Source: Acetobacterium sp965140355 (GTDB lineage: Bacteria; Bacillota; Clostridia; Eubacteriales; Eubacteriaceae). Taken from it: a stretch of 64,000 nucleotides of DNA. A model generated the notes under the pieces. It was not told the origin of the DNA. It saw nothing but the letters and a program-made list of their open reading frames with translations, and did no database searches. The stretch lies in the NCBI GenBank assembly GCA_965140355.1, contig OZ223194.1, forward strand, positions 310,001-374,000, read 5' to 3'. Position numbers and translations under genes: made by a program. Positions 1 to 8,425 of the stretch are shown piece by piece (position 1 is the first letter of the stretch; each line of letters opens with the position of its first letter).

Positions 1-32
1 ACTTTATGACAAAGAAAAGGAGGAACAATAAG

Positions 33-584
33 ATGTATCTAAAACTGATTCAGGAGGCGCTAATCCTCGTCGGTTATTTCCCCGGTCCGGTAGACGGCCA
101 GGATGGCCCCTTAACGCGGGCGGCAATTAAGGCTTTTCAAAGTGATCACGGCCTAACTGCCGATGGCTTGGTCGGGCCACTTACACATCACGCTCTTTTT
201 GACGGTGGCACCAATGCGGATAAACCGGCTTCCACCACAGTTAATGAACAATTAACCCCGCACTTTAACCGACAGGAGTTTAAATGTTGTTGTCAAGGCC
301 GTTATTGCAATGGCTTCCCGGCTGAGATGAACCCGGAGCTGGTCGGTCAAATGGAAGCCATTCGTCTGGTTGTGGAGCTGCCGATTATCGTCACCTCCGG
401 GGTTCGTTGCCCCACCCGCAATGCCGAGGTTGGCGGTATTCCCAATTCCCGCCATCTCAGTGGCAATGCGGCCGATTGTTATGTGCCGGGGATGACCGTT
501 TATGAACTGGCGGCCGCGGCGAGAAATGCCGGACTCGGCGTGATTGTTTATAAAAATGAAGGATTTTGTCATCTGGAGCTTTAA
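33..584 (+). CDS. Peptidoglycan-binding / M15-type D,D-peptidase
   Basis: The 183-residue product has an N-terminal PG_binding_1 repeat (about residues 1-60, with GPVDGQDGPLTRAAIKAFQ). A zinc D-Ala-D-Ala carboxypeptidase domain of the M15 type follows, recognised by SRHLSGNAADC and the C-terminal HLEL. It probably cleaves peptidoglycan cross-bridges. No signal peptide or membrane segment is visible, so export may depend on a holin or lysis, as with phage-type endolysins. I start it at ATG 33 because AAAGGAGGAA lies just upstream; the ATG at 6 has no ribosome-binding site in view. Two DUF1659/DUF2922 genes follow, a common arrangement in Clostridia. Confidence 0.85.
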   Translation: MYLKLIQEALILVGYFPGPVDGQDGPLTRAAIKAFQSDHGLTADGLVGPLTHHALFDGGTNADKPASTTVNEQLTPHFNRQEFKCCCQGRYCNGFPAEMNPELVGQMEAIRLVVELPIIVTSGVRCPTRNAEVGGIPNSRHLSGNAADCYVPGMTVYELAAAARNAGLGVIVYKNEGFCHLEL

Positions 585-668
585 TTTTTTAAATTTTTCT
601 CTTTTCTATGGCATGTTTTTCTTTTTTATTCCATTTATAAGTATAACCGATGAAAGGAGGTACACACA

Positions 669-893
669 ATGCCAGTAACAACTGATTTTCTCAGCAATAA
701 GCTTCAAGTTCGTTCGAACTATGGCGTAGTCGATGGTAAAGAAGTGATTAAGTCAAAAACTTATTCGCATCTGAAAGAAACCGCTGCCGATGATGATATT
801 TATGCTGTGGCTGAATCACTTGCCAGTTTGCAGGTCCCAACCATGGAAGAAGTAATCAAAATCGAAAGCACACTCTTGATTCCCGGTGTTTAA
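669..893 (+). CDS. DUF1659 family protein
   Basis: A 74-residue protein with the DUF1659 pattern: a short beta-rich N-terminus, then KTYSHLKETAADDDIYAVAESLASLQ and a TLLIPGV tail. The ribosome-binding site GAAAGGAGGT lies 9 bases before the ATG. The family is uncharacterised and usually sits next to DUF2922, as here. The pairing with a cell-wall hydrolase suggests a cell-surface or phage-derived role, but no function can be assigned. Confidence 0.8.
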   Translation: MPVTTDFLSNKLQVRSNYGVVDGKEVIKSKTYSHLKETAADDDIYAVAESLASLQVPTMEEVIKIESTLLIPGV

Positions 894-965
894 AACATCC
901 CTGCCGGTTAATTTGTAACTTTGCAAATTGGCCACTTTAAATATGAAGAAAGGAGGTCACTCAAT

Positions 966-1190
966 ATGCCAGAAATTAAAGCAACCATGGTTTTTGAACG
1001 CGCCGACGGTAAAAAATCAACCATTTCCGTGTCCGATGCTGACCCGGCGGTTACCGCAACCGAACTAAACAATGCGATGGACCTAATCCTCGCCAAAAAC
1101 GTCTTTGCGCCTGACAATAACGAGCTTGTCAAAAAAGTCAGTGGAAAGCTGATCAGTACGACAACTCAGGATTTTGAAATGTCCGTTTAA
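966..1190 (+). CDS. DUF2922 family protein
   Basis: A 74-residue protein matching DUF2922 (TMVFERADGKKSTISVSDADPAVTATELNNAMDLILAKNVF). The start at 966 is chosen because GAAAGGAGGT precedes it by 9 bases; an upstream in-frame start at 921 has no such signal. It is the partner of the DUF1659 gene and similar in length. The function is unknown. Confidence 0.8.
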   Translation: MPEIKATMVFERADGKKSTISVSDADPAVTATELNNAMDLILAKNVFAPDNNELVKKVSGKLISTTTQDFEMSV

Positions 1191-1196
1191 TGACAA

Positions 1197-1214
1197 GCGA
1201 GGGGGAACCCTCGT
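1197..1214 (+). terminator. Hairpin after the DUF2922 gene
   Basis: A GCGAGGG/CCCTCGT stem with a GGAA loop begins 7 bases after the DUF2922 stop codon. It lacks a T run. Almost the same hairpin, with a T run, recurs at 1394-1417 on the other side of a dispersed repeat element. Confidence 0.45.
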
Positions 1215-1234
1215 TAGCGATTAGCCGCAAACCC

Positions 1235-1366
1235 GTACCGATCAATTGTTAATCTGTTGTATGCACGCAATTCGGACAGTTGCAATTAAAGCTTTGGCTA
1301 AAAATAGCCTTTTCGCGGCAACTGTTCGCCTTGAAGCACACAACATGATCGAACAATTGTCGGTAC
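1235..1366 (-). repeat. Dispersed nested-palindrome element, copy 1
   Basis: The ends are GTACCGATCAATTGTT and, inverted, AACAATTGTCGGTAC. Inside are a second pair of arms (GGACAGTTGC with GGCAACTGTTCG) and a central GGCTA-AAAA-TAGCC hairpin, so the whole element folds into one long interrupted stem. Further copies are at 5407-5573, 7570-7627 (half) and 34674-34804. This copy is in the opposite orientation to copy 2. Confidence 0.75.
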
Positions 1367-1392
1367 TGCAGCTTATTTTATTTACAGTTCGT

Positions 1393-1417
1393 CGCGAGGG
1401 GAAACCCTCGCTTTTTT
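1393..1417 (+). terminator. Rho-independent terminator
   Basis: A perfect 7-bp stem, GCGAGGG-GAAA-CCCTCGC, followed directly by TTTTTT. It probably ends transcription of the DUF1659/DUF2922 genes. It nearly duplicates the hairpin at 1197-1214, with the dispersed repeat lying between the two. Confidence 0.8.
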
Positions 1418-1528
1418 AATACCGGAATGCGTTTTAATCCTATTTTAGAAAATGGTTGAAAAGTGAACTGAAATCATATATAATAAATTAAAGAACATAT
1501 GTTCTATTTTATCGAAAGAGGTGACAAT

Positions 1529-2104
1529 GTGGAAAATAATGAAATGATTCTTTGGATTCGGGGCGCCAAACAAAAAGATCCCCACTGCCAGTTGGCTTTA
1601 ATTAACGGCTTCAAGCCGCTTATTAAAGCGATGATCCGTCGTTATGTATACGATTCCCATGCTTTTGAAGATTATTTGAGTGAAGGAACGATTGTATTGC
1701 TTAATGCCATCGATAGCTTTGATGAAAAATTGGGAGTTCCCTTTTCCGGCTACCTGAAAAAAGAACTCTTTTATTATTTTGTCAATGTCGCCAAAAATCA
1801 TCAAAATTTGTATTCACTTGATGCAACCGCTGATGATGATGCCACTGCTTTACAAAATAGTTTGCCCGACACGACTGATATTGAAGGCGATTATCTCCAC
1901 GGCGCAGATTTGCAGGCGTTATTTGTTTATCTGCCCAAACTAAGAGAACGACAACGATGGATTATTGACGAACATTATTTTAAAAACCGCAGTTTTCGGG
2001 AAATTGCCAATAGCGTCGGGGTCAGTTCCAACAGCCTGGTAAAACTCCACCGGCGGGCTATTTCGGATTTACGAACATATCTGGGCCTCGAACTGGTCAA
2101 TTGA
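1529..2104 (+). CDS. Sigma-70 family RNA polymerase sigma factor
   Basis: A roughly 191-residue sigma factor. Region 2 is in the N-terminal half (YVYDSHAFEDYLSEGTIVLLNAIDSFD, then FSGYLKKELFYYFVN). Region 4 is a C-terminal helix-turn-helix, RSFREIANSVGVSSNSLVKLHRRAISDLRTYLG. I prefer the GTG at 1529, preceded by AAAGAGGTGAC, to the ATG at 1499, which has no ribosome-binding site. No anti-sigma factor is adjacent. The size fits small alternative sigma factors; the regulon cannot be read from this window. Confidence 0.75.
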   Translation: MENNEMILWIRGAKQKDPHCQLALINGFKPLIKAMIRRYVYDSHAFEDYLSEGTIVLLNAIDSFDEKLGVPFSGYLKKELFYYFVNVAKNHQNLYSLDATADDDATALQNSLPDTTDIEGDYLHGADLQALFVYLPKLRERQRWIIDEHYFKNRSFREIANSVGVSSNSLVKLHRRAISDLRTYLGLELVN

Positions 2105-2146
2105 TATTGGCGAACTCTGTCACGCCAGTGTGATACAAGCTGGTTT

Positions 2147-2313
2147 CAATCGTCATCCCTTTAAAGACATCCAGCGTTGCTCGGGCATGACTTGGGGACA
2201 TTTCGATCGTCATCCCTTTAGACATACGGTGCTGCTCGGGCATGACTTGGGGACATTTCGCCTGTCATCCCTATGGGCTGACAGGCGTAACGTCCCCAGG
2301 TCACGCCCTACCG
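2147..2313. repeat. REP-like GGGGAC tandem repeats
   Basis: Two near-identical units of about 57 bp (2150-2207 and 2208-2263) each run from CGTCATCCCTTT to CATGACTTGGGGACATTTCG. A third, inverted part follows (GTCATCCCTATGGGCTGAC, then GTCCCCAGGTCAC), so the last unit closes into a hairpin. Related pieces are at 4429-4452 and 5350-5596. They resemble REP-type palindromes found between genes in many firmicutes. No mobilising RAYT-type transposase is present in this window. Confidence 0.65.
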
Positions 2314-2329
2314 CGTCCCATATCACGCT

Positions 2330-3328
2330 CTATTTGAGGGTTTCGGCAATTTGATTTAGTTTTTTTAAACGATGATACACCCCGGATTTCCCGACCGGAG
2401 GGTCCAGACGTTCACCGAGTTCTTTAATACTGGCATCGGGATAATTTAAACGCAGTTCGGCAATATCGTAAAGGTTAGCCGGTAGATTTTTTAACCCCAG
2501 CCGTTCTTTGACGAGCATAATATCGGCTACCTGATCATAGGAGGCGGCAATCGTTTTATTAAGATTGGCGGTTTCGCAATTAACCTGGCGATTCACATCA
2601 TTTCGCATTTCTTTAACAATACGGATATTCTCCATCTCCATCAATCCCCGATGAGCGCCGATCACATTGAGAAAATCGGCCACACTTCCACCTTCCTTGA
2701 GATAAAGCACCCAATGCGCTTTACGGTGAATCAGGTTAGACTTAATTCCATAACAATCGAGTATCGTTTTAATGCTTTGCAGATAGGCACACTGTTCGTT
2801 TGTGATGGCCGGGCTGCGCTCTATTTTTTTGTTCGCAATCGCAACTTTTTTACCAACCAATTCTAAATGATAGGTTTTTTCCGGATTTGACACCGAACCG
2901 CAACCCAAAAAAACGCCGCGAACATACGCTTTTGTCTGGTTGTCCTGATTTTTAAATTTCTCTGGAACCTGATTGGCAAAAAAAGCCTGGCCCTGAGCGT
3001 TAAACGATAAAATCTGACATGTTTCCAGAATCTTTTGAGCAATCGTATTTTCTTCAATAACAACCCGATAAGCGCGATGTTCTTTGAACTTTCGCGTTTT
3101 TTCAATTTTAATTTTTGCCTTTACCTGATACAACCCTTTAATCAACTGATAACATCTGGCGGCAACCGAGGGATTTTCTGTTTTGACACTAATACTCATC
3201 CCCGCGGATTCATCAATCGCAATGGTGGCGATCGACCCAATTATTCCCGACAATTCAGCCTGTTGCGAGGCAATCGAACCAAAAGGCAGTTTTGATAGAT
3301 CTTTTTTTAGAATAGCTGAAAATGTCAT
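2330..3328 (-). CDS. whiA: DNA-binding protein WhiA
   Basis: A 332-residue WhiA, conserved in Gram-positive bacteria and involved in cell division and chromosome segregation, or in sporulation in actinomycetes. The N-terminus is a degenerate LAGLIDADG-type domain, with RGVFLGCGSVSNPEKTYHLEL as a typical element. The C-terminus is a helix-turn-helix: LRLNYPDASIKELGERLDPPVGKSGVYHRLKKL. The ATG at 3328 is chosen because GAAAGGAAA precedes it. It is the last gene of the conserved murB-PHP-rapZ-yvcK-whiA group. Confidence 0.93.
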   Translation of the reverse strand: MTFSAILKKDLSKLPFGSIASQQAELSGIIGSIATIAIDESAGMSISVKTENPSVAARCYQLIKGLYQVKAKIKIEKTRKFKEHRAYRVVIEENTIAQKILETCQILSFNAQGQAFFANQVPEKFKNQDNQTKAYVRGVFLGCGSVSNPEKTYHLELVGKKVAIANKKIERSPAITNEQCAYLQSIKTILDCYGIKSNLIHRKAHWVLYLKEGGSVADFLNVIGAHRGLMEMENIRIVKEMRNDVNRQVNCETANLNKTIAASYDQVADIMLVKERLGLKNLPANLYDIAELRLNYPDASIKELGERLDPPVGKSGVYHRLKKLNQIAETLK

Positions 3329-3360
3329 TGCTTTTTCCTTTCGCACAGCGCTGCTTACGT

Positions 3361-4371
3361 TTATTTTACATAGGTTTCAAAAATCCGGCGAGCCAGCAAA
3401 TCGGCATCGTGACGGACAAAACCATTTTCCATCACCACATAGTCATCTAATAAATAGTCATATCCTTCCAAATGTTTTTCCATCGGAACGACGTTTGCAT
3501 CACATTTCCTATATTTTTCTTCAATACTTTTAGGCAGATTACCCGTATTAGCCACGACATAATCAAACAGTTTTCCCTCGGCCTGATCAAGATGTGCTTC
3601 AATCGCCCGAATATGGTCTTCCTGGGTGTAATTACTCGTTTCGCCGGGTTGCGTCATGATATTGCAAATATAAAAACGCTTGGCGCGACTATCAAAAATA
3701 GCTCTGGCGATATCTTTCACCAACAGATTAGGAATCACACTGGTATAAAGGCTGCCCGGTCCCAGAATGATCAGATCGGCATCGCAAATGGCTTCGATCG
3801 TTTCCGGCAATGGTTTGATATCATTGGGTTTTAAAAATATTTGGGCAATGGCACTTTGTTGTTTTATCGCTGCCTTGGGAATAGCGGATTCACCTTCGAT
3901 TATTTCGCCGTTTTTCAATGTTCCCATCAGAACCATTTGCGACAAAGTCACCGGCAGAACCTCACCTTTTATTTGCAAAACATCGGATGTGCGTCTAACG
4001 GCATCGTAAAAGTCATGGCTGATGCCGTTCATCGCTGCTAAAAATAAATTTCCAAAACTTTGGCCGGCCATCGATCCGCCGGGAAAACGATAATTAAATA
4101 ACTCCTGCATCACATTTTCGTCATCTGCCAAAGCCAATATACAACTTCTAATATCGCCCGGTGGGAGGATGCCTAAATCTTCTCTTAGCTGTCCCGATCC
4201 GCCCCCATCATCACCGACGGTCACAATCGCAGTCAGATTATTGGTGTATTTTTTTAACCCCCGGAGAATCGCCGATAACCCCGTGCCTCCGCCAATAGCG
4301 ACCACCTTGGGATTTCTCACTTTGACAATATCTTTTAGGGTAAACTCCCTTATGTATTCTTTCATATCCAC
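3361..4371 (-). CDS. yvcK: YvcK/GlmR gluconeogenesis factor
   Basis: A protein of about 336 residues in the CofD/YvcK family. It has the N-terminal nucleotide-sugar-binding signature VVAIGGGTGLSAILRGLKKYT and the family stretches DDGGGSGQLREDLGILPPGDIRSCILALAD and LGPGSLYTSVIPNLLV. In Bacillus this protein controls carbon flow into cell-wall precursors and binds UDP-GlcNAc. A GTG at 4371 has an AGGATGTGA site 8 bases upstream and is my preferred start; a GTG at 4383 is possible. It lies between rapZ and whiA, as in most firmicutes. Confidence 0.93.
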   Translation of the reverse strand: MDMKEYIREFTLKDIVKVRNPKVVAIGGGTGLSAILRGLKKYTNNLTAIVTVGDDGGGSGQLREDLGILPPGDIRSCILALADDENVMQELFNYRFPGGSMAGQSFGNLFLAAMNGISHDFYDAVRRTSDVLQIKGEVLPVTLSQMVLMGTLKNGEIIEGESAIPKAAIKQQSAIAQIFLKPNDIKPLPETIEAICDADLIILGPGSLYTSVIPNLLVKDIARAIFDSRAKRFYICNIMTQPGETSNYTQEDHIRAIEAHLDQAEGKLFDYVVANTGNLPKSIEEKYRKCDANVVPMEKHLEGYDYLLDDYVVMENGFVRHDADLLARRIFETYVK

Positions 4372-4428
4372 GATAGAATTCACATCCTTTTATATTAGTT
4401 TCTTAACTAGCGGTGCCAGTCGCCCGGT

Positions 4429-4452
4429 CATGACATGGGGACGCGCCCCAAG
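4429..4452. repeat. Short REP-like GGGGAC palindrome
   Basis: TCATGACATGGGGAC followed by GCGCCCCAAG forms a small inverted repeat in the short gap between yvcK and the rapZ stop codon. It shares the TGAC(A/T)TGGGGAC core with the repeats at 2147-2313. Confidence 0.45.
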
Positions 4453-4453
4453 T

Positions 4454-5326
4454 TTAGTGTTCAAGTCGATTTTTCTTGATATCTCGATGTTTAAGGCTCG
4501 TTTCATAACCTTTTTTCCGCAAAGCCTGATTTAAAAGATAAGCTAAAGTGACCGAACGATGTTGGCCACCGGTACAGCCAATGGCAATTTCAATCGTATT
4601 TTTTGAGACTTTATAAAACTGTGGAATGACAAATTCAATTAAATCCAGAAGTTTAGTTAAAAATATCTGTGCTTCCGGAAATGACATCACATAATCTCGG
4701 ACCGTCTGATCTTCACCGGTCAGGCTTCTTAATTCTTTCCGATAAAAAGGATTAACCAGAAAACGGACATCAAAAACATAATCAGCCCCCATGGGGCTGG
4801 CATATTTAAAACCAAATGAATATATTTTCACCTTTGGTTTGGCATTATCTTTATCATTTTCAACCAGTTTGATAAGTTTTTCTTTGAGTTGACTTACTCT
4901 AATGTCCGACGTATCAATCTCTTCATCGGCAATTTCCCGCAGCCGTTCCAGACTTTTTCGTTCCTGCTGAATCGCTTCTAATAAATTGCCAGCCGAATTG
5001 GTTAACGGATGATTACGTCGGGTTTCCTGATATCGGGACACCAATACTTCATTTCGGGCATTTAAAAAAATGAGTTCAATATCATCTTTTTCTTCTTTAT
5101 AATCCGCCAGTGAGTAATCTTTTCCATCTAAAAAAATATCACCACGCACATCCGTTACCAGGGCAATTTTTTCAATCTCGGTGGCTGACTGCTGACACAG
5201 ATTAATAAAAGTCACAATCAATTGAGGTGGGATATTATCGACACAAAAAAAACCCAGATCTTCAAGGATTTGTATCGCCTGAGATTTTCCGGCTCCTGAC
5301 ATGCCTGTTATAATAATGATTTTCAT
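4454..5326 (-). CDS. rapZ: RNase adapter protein RapZ
   Basis: A 290-residue RapZ/YvcJ nucleotide-binding protein. The Walker A motif is at the N-terminus (IIITGMSGAGKSQAIQILEDLGFFCVDNIPP). The conserved C-terminal domain carries FGFKYASPMGADYVFDVRFLVNPFY and CTGGQHRSVTLAYLL. The family links cell-wall amino-sugar supply to RNA metabolism in Enterobacteria; its role in firmicutes is less defined. The start at 5326 is set by AAAGGAAGAA just upstream. The upstream gap to the PHP gene is filled by a composite repeat. Confidence 0.94.
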   Translation of the reverse strand: MKIIIITGMSGAGKSQAIQILEDLGFFCVDNIPPQLIVTFINLCQQSATEIEKIALVTDVRGDIFLDGKDYSLADYKEEKDDIELIFLNARNEVLVSRYQETRRNHPLTNSAGNLLEAIQQERKSLERLREIADEEIDTSDIRVSQLKEKLIKLVENDKDNAKPKVKIYSFGFKYASPMGADYVFDVRFLVNPFYRKELRSLTGEDQTVRDYVMSFPEAQIFLTKLLDLIEFVIPQFYKVSKNTIEIAIGCTGGQHRSVTLAYLLNQALRKKGYETSLKHRDIKKNRLEH

Positions 5327-5349
5327 GACTTCTTCCTTTTCTTTGGGTA

Positions 5350-5596
5350 GTAACGGGTGACGCGGGGGACGTTTCACTTGTCATCCTTACGGGCTGACTT
5401 TCAGACTGTCAAAACAAACGACGTCGAACCGACAATTGTTCGATCATATTGTGCGCCTCAAGGCGAACAGTTGCCGCGAAAAAAACTATTTTTAGCCAAA
5501 GCTTTGCTTGCAACTGGACGAATTGCGTACATGCAACAGATTAACAACTAATCGGTATGGTCGTTTATCGACAACCTCAGGGCAACGTCCCCCATG
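5350..5596 (+). repeat. Composite: REP-like hairpin enclosing repeat copy 2
   Basis: The outer parts, GTGACGCGGGGGACGTTTC and GCAACGTCCCCCATGCCAC, are inverted repeats of the REP-like family, and GTCATCCTTACGGGCTGAC is the normal REP centre. Repeat copy 2 (5407-5573) lies between the REP centre and its right arm, as if inserted there. The unit separates the PHP gene from rapZ, so transcription between them must cross it. Confidence 0.55.
5407..5573 (+). repeat. Dispersed nested-palindrome element, copy 2
   Basis: A full copy. The outer ends are TGTCAA and TCGACA; the inner arm CCGACAATTGTTCGATC is at 5429 and the inverse arm CAACAGATTAACAA ends near 5557. The middle carries GCGAACAGTTGCCGCG opposite GCAACTGGACGAATTGC. 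The flanks GACTGTCAAAA and GACAACCTCAGG are shared with copy 4, and the left flank also with copy 3, which helps define the element's true ends. Confidence 0.75.
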
Positions 5597-5622
5597 CCAC
5601 ACCCTCTCATCGCCGGGGCTCC

Positions 5623-6354
5623 TTATTCTTCGATATTGATAATCCGGCTAATCGGAATCCCGGCGTCTTTAATGATTTGGGGCGTATCGCGCATATCCCC
5701 TAACGCCTGCCGGGTATGAGCATCGCTATTAATCGCGAAGTTTACCGGATATTTCATGGCGATCTTTATTTCTTCGGCGTTTAAATGATCATGGCGGGGG
5801 TTGATTTCCAAAATTACGTCATTTTCAGCTGCGACTTTTGCAACCGCATCCACATCGATGGGAATCTTATCGCCGGGGTGCGTAATCAATTTAATATTGT
5901 AGCGCTTCATCATTTTGATATAGGTTCGGGTGTTCATCCGCACCACGTATTTTTTTAAAAACGGCAACACCCGGGCCGCATAATTAGGCAACGAAAAAAC
6001 AAAAACATCTTTGATGCTGGCCGGAATATAGCCGTAATGATATCCGGCACTGATCCAATCGCAATATTTTTTTTCTTCTTCGCCAATATCAATATTTCCG
6101 TTTGCTCCGGTGATATTGGACTCAACCGACAAATAAATATCGATATCATCGTATTTTTTATTCAGAACATCTATTTCCGCCCGCATTTTGGCAAAATTCT
6201 CTTTTTTGACCCCAAACACCGGATGACTTCGGCCATGATCGGAAATGGTGATCGCTGTTAAGCCAATCTGGCGGGCTTGCTCGACCATTTCCGCAATGGT
6301 ATTTTTGCCATGGCTATAGGTGGTATGGGTGTGCATATCGTGTTTTATTTTCAT
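5623..6354 (-). CDS. PHP-domain phosphoesterase
   Basis: A protein of about 243 residues in the YcdX-like PHP family. The metal-binding motif HDMHTHTTYSHGKNT is at the N-terminus, with ITISDHGRSHPVFGV and the later HPGDKIPIDVDAV and NSDAHTRQAL. These proteins are metal-dependent phosphatases whose substrate is usually unknown. The start at 6354 is set by AAAAAAGGAAGATA directly upstream. It sits between murB and rapZ in the conserved operon. Confidence 0.88.
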   Translation of the reverse strand: MKIKHDMHTHTTYSHGKNTIAEMVEQARQIGLTAITISDHGRSHPVFGVKKENFAKMRAEIDVLNKKYDDIDIYLSVESNITGANGNIDIGEEEKKYCDWISAGYHYGYIPASIKDVFVFSLPNYAARVLPFLKKYVVRMNTRTYIKMMKRYNIKLITHPGDKIPIDVDAVAKVAAENDVILEINPRHDHLNAEEIKIAMKYPVNFAINSDAHTRQALGDMRDTPQIIKDAGIPISRIINIEE

Positions 6355-6456
6355 TATCTTCCTTTTTTGCGTTTTTCGACGCATAAATGAACGGCTCTTT
6401 GGTGTTTTCTTGATTATTTAACATCAGAAAAACCGTCCCTTTTTTACTTTTTCCGC

Positions 6457-7362
6457 TTAGTCCTGACCGATGACAATAACCTCGGTTTTTAATTCGACCC
6501 CAAATTGACTTCTAACACCAGCCTGAATGGCCCCAATGAGGTTTAAAATATCGGTCGCCGTAGCCCCGTCTCTATTAATTACAAAACCACTGTGTTTCTC
6601 AGAAACTTGTGCCCCGCCGACGCGGTGGCCTCGAAAACCGGCATCCTGCACCAGCTTACCGGCATAATAACCTTCCGGCCGGCGAAAAGTGCTGCCGGCA
6701 CTGGGATATTCAAGCGGTTGCTTGGTCGCTCTCTGGGTATTCAGATCCAACATTTTGTCTTTAATTTCCTGATAATTCCCCTGTTTAAGCTGAATTTCCA
6801 CACTGATCAAAACCCAATTATTGGCTTGTAAAACACTGCTGCGATAACCAAACGCACACGCCGCTTGCGGGATGGTTTTTACGGTCCCGTCTTCGGTAAT
6901 CACCTGAATGCTGGTAATAATTTTTTTCATTTCGCCGTCGTAGGCACCGGCATTCATCGTAACCGCACCGCCTAAACTGCCGGGAATCCCAGAGGCAAAT
7001 TCGATTCCGGTCAGTTTTTCTTCAAGCGCGATGTCAGCCAGATCTTTTAGACTAATTCCCGGTTCGGCAATCAGGGTTTCCCCTTCCACTTTAACGAGAT
7101 TAAGTTCTTTGGTATTAATGATAATCCCGCTGTAACCACCATCACGGACAATCAAATTACTGCCATTTCCCATAATATAAAAGGGTTTTCCCGACGCTTT
7201 ACAAATCTTTAAGACTTTTTCTAATTCTTCTTTTGATTGGGGCCTTAAAAAAAGATTCGCTGGCCCCCCTACCTTAAAAGATGTATGTTTTTTCATGGGT
7301 TCATTTTCAATTATATTTTCAGCTGCCAAAACAGCTTTTAATTCTTCGATTGTCTTATTCAT
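6457..7362 (-). CDS. murB: UDP-N-acetylmuramate dehydrogenase
   Basis: A 301-residue type II MurB, the flavoenzyme that reduces UDP-GlcNAc-enolpyruvate to UDP-MurNAc with NADPH. FAD-binding elements include KHTSFKVGGPANLFLRP and FYIMGNGSNLIVRDGGYSGIII. The catalytic region has GSLGGAVTMNAGAYDGEM and the serine in PSAGSTFRRPEGYYAGKLVQDAG. AGAGAGGCGATTAG precedes the start. It appears to lead the murB-PHP-rapZ-yvcK-whiA operon. Confidence 0.96.
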   Translation of the reverse strand: MNKTIEELKAVLAAENIIENEPMKKHTSFKVGGPANLFLRPQSKEELEKVLKICKASGKPFYIMGNGSNLIVRDGGYSGIIINTKELNLVKVEGETLIAEPGISLKDLADIALEEKLTGIEFASGIPGSLGGAVTMNAGAYDGEMKKIITSIQVITEDGTVKTIPQAACAFGYRSSVLQANNWVLISVEIQLKQGNYQEIKDKMLDLNTQRATKQPLEYPSAGSTFRRPEGYYAGKLVQDAGFRGHRVGGAQVSEKHSGFVINRDGATATDILNLIGAIQAGVRSQFGVELKTEVIVIGQD

Positions 7363-7513
7363 CTAATCGCCTCTCTTTACACGAAATATTTTTATATCAT
7401 GTTATAATTGTTTAATCACGATTCACCAATAACTTAATTCAAATCCACCATTATCTTTTCCATTTTTTTGATTTATTTTTAATTATCATACCATTATTTT
7501 ATCAGATTCGCCA

Positions 7514-7541
7514 CAAAAACAGACCCTTTCCGGGTCTTTTT
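7514..7541 (-). terminator. Bidirectional terminator after comF
   Basis: AGACCC-TTTCC-GGGTCT forms a stem bordered by AAAAAC on one side and TTTTT on the other, so it can work in either direction. It lies between the end of comF and the start of murB and most likely ends the recD2-comF transcript. Confidence 0.7.
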
Positions 7542-7569
7542 AAGGAACGCCCAAGGGGGCGTTTCAGAC

Positions 7570-7627
7570 TGTCAAAAAAGATAACACAGTCCCGACAATT
7601 GTTCGATCATATTGTGTGCCTCAAGGG
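7570..7627 (+). repeat. Dispersed palindrome element, half copy 3
   Basis: Only the left part is present: GACTGTCAAAAAAGATAA, then CCGACAATTGTTCGATCATATTGTGTGC. The element stops at TCAAGGGGGCG, and the same AAGGGGGCG occurs just before it at 7553-7564. This suggests deletion between short repeats or a partial insertion. It lies just past the comF stop codon. Confidence 0.6.
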
Positions 7628-7646
7628 GGCGCTTGTATTTTGCGAC

Positions 7647-8402
7647 TTATCCGGCAACCGCACAAACAGTTGCCACATAAACTTCTTTGGCTCCAGCTTC
7701 TAACAAGGTCGCACTGCTTTCGGCAAGAGTGGCCCCGGTCGTCAGGACGTCATCAACCAATAAGACGGTTTTATTTTGAATCATTTCTATCTTTTCCACC
7801 TGAAAAGCGCCAATTAGATTTTGCAGCCGTTCTTTCCGGCCTTGACCAATCTGATGGGGGGTATCGCGGTTTCGCCAAAGAACTTCAGTCGCTAATACCA
7901 AAATGTGATCATGAAGATCGTTTTGACTAAACCATTGGACAATCCCCTGCGCGATCTTTTCGCTTTGATTATAACCCCGTTCTGCCAGACGATGGGAATG
8001 AAGCGGCACGGGGATAATCAGATCGACATTCTTAATCCAGTGACAGCGACTAAGCCCCGGCCCCATTTGAGTGCCCAGCCAAATCCCTAAATGCGGGCGG
8101 TCTTTAAATTTGACGGCTTGAACCAGTTTGGGACCTGAACGTTGATAATTGAGATATACGTAACCGCCGGCAAAAGGAAGATTGAGTTTTGCACAAGGCG
8201 TACAAATATTTCGTTCGGATTCAAAAATAGGTCGTCCGCACTGATTGCAACAGGGATTTATCATGATCGGCAACTCATCTTGACATTGCCGACATAAAAA
8301 GCGGTCCGTTACAAAAAGAACCTTGCCACAGATCGGACAGGTTCCATTTTTAAGAAACAGGTTATTTTCCAGAAAGGTCAACAGGAATTGTTTTAGGTTC
8401 AT
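7647..8402 (-). CDS. comF: ComF family phosphoribosyltransferase-like protein
   Basis: A 251-residue ComF/GntX-type protein. The N-terminus holds four zinc-binding pairs (CPICGK, CRQC, CNQCGRP, CTPC). The C-terminus holds the phosphoribosyltransferase signature VLLVDDVLTTGATLAESSATLLEAGAKEV. In naturally competent bacteria ComF supports DNA uptake after entry; in many others the role is unclear. It is 23 bases downstream of recD2 on the same strand, so it is probably co-transcribed. Confidence 0.92.
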   Translation of the reverse strand: MNLKQFLLTFLENNLFLKNGTCPICGKVLFVTDRFLCRQCQDELPIMINPCCNQCGRPIFESERNICTPCAKLNLPFAGGYVYLNYQRSGPKLVQAVKFKDRPHLGIWLGTQMGPGLSRCHWIKNVDLIIPVPLHSHRLAERGYNQSEKIAQGIVQWFSQNDLHDHILVLATEVLWRNRDTPHQIGQGRKERLQNLIGAFQVEKIEMIQNKTVLLVDDVLTTGATLAESSATLLEAGAKEVYVATVCAVAG

Positions 8403-8425
8403 GATTACCTCGTGAAGGGGGGAAA

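Noticed and set aside
252..572. Minus-strand frame opposite the peptidase
   Set aside because: It is the shadow of a clear coding gene, with no ribosome-binding site.
2130..2354. Plus-strand frame of 74 codons
   Set aside because: It is made of the REP-like tandem repeats and then runs into the 3' end of whiA.
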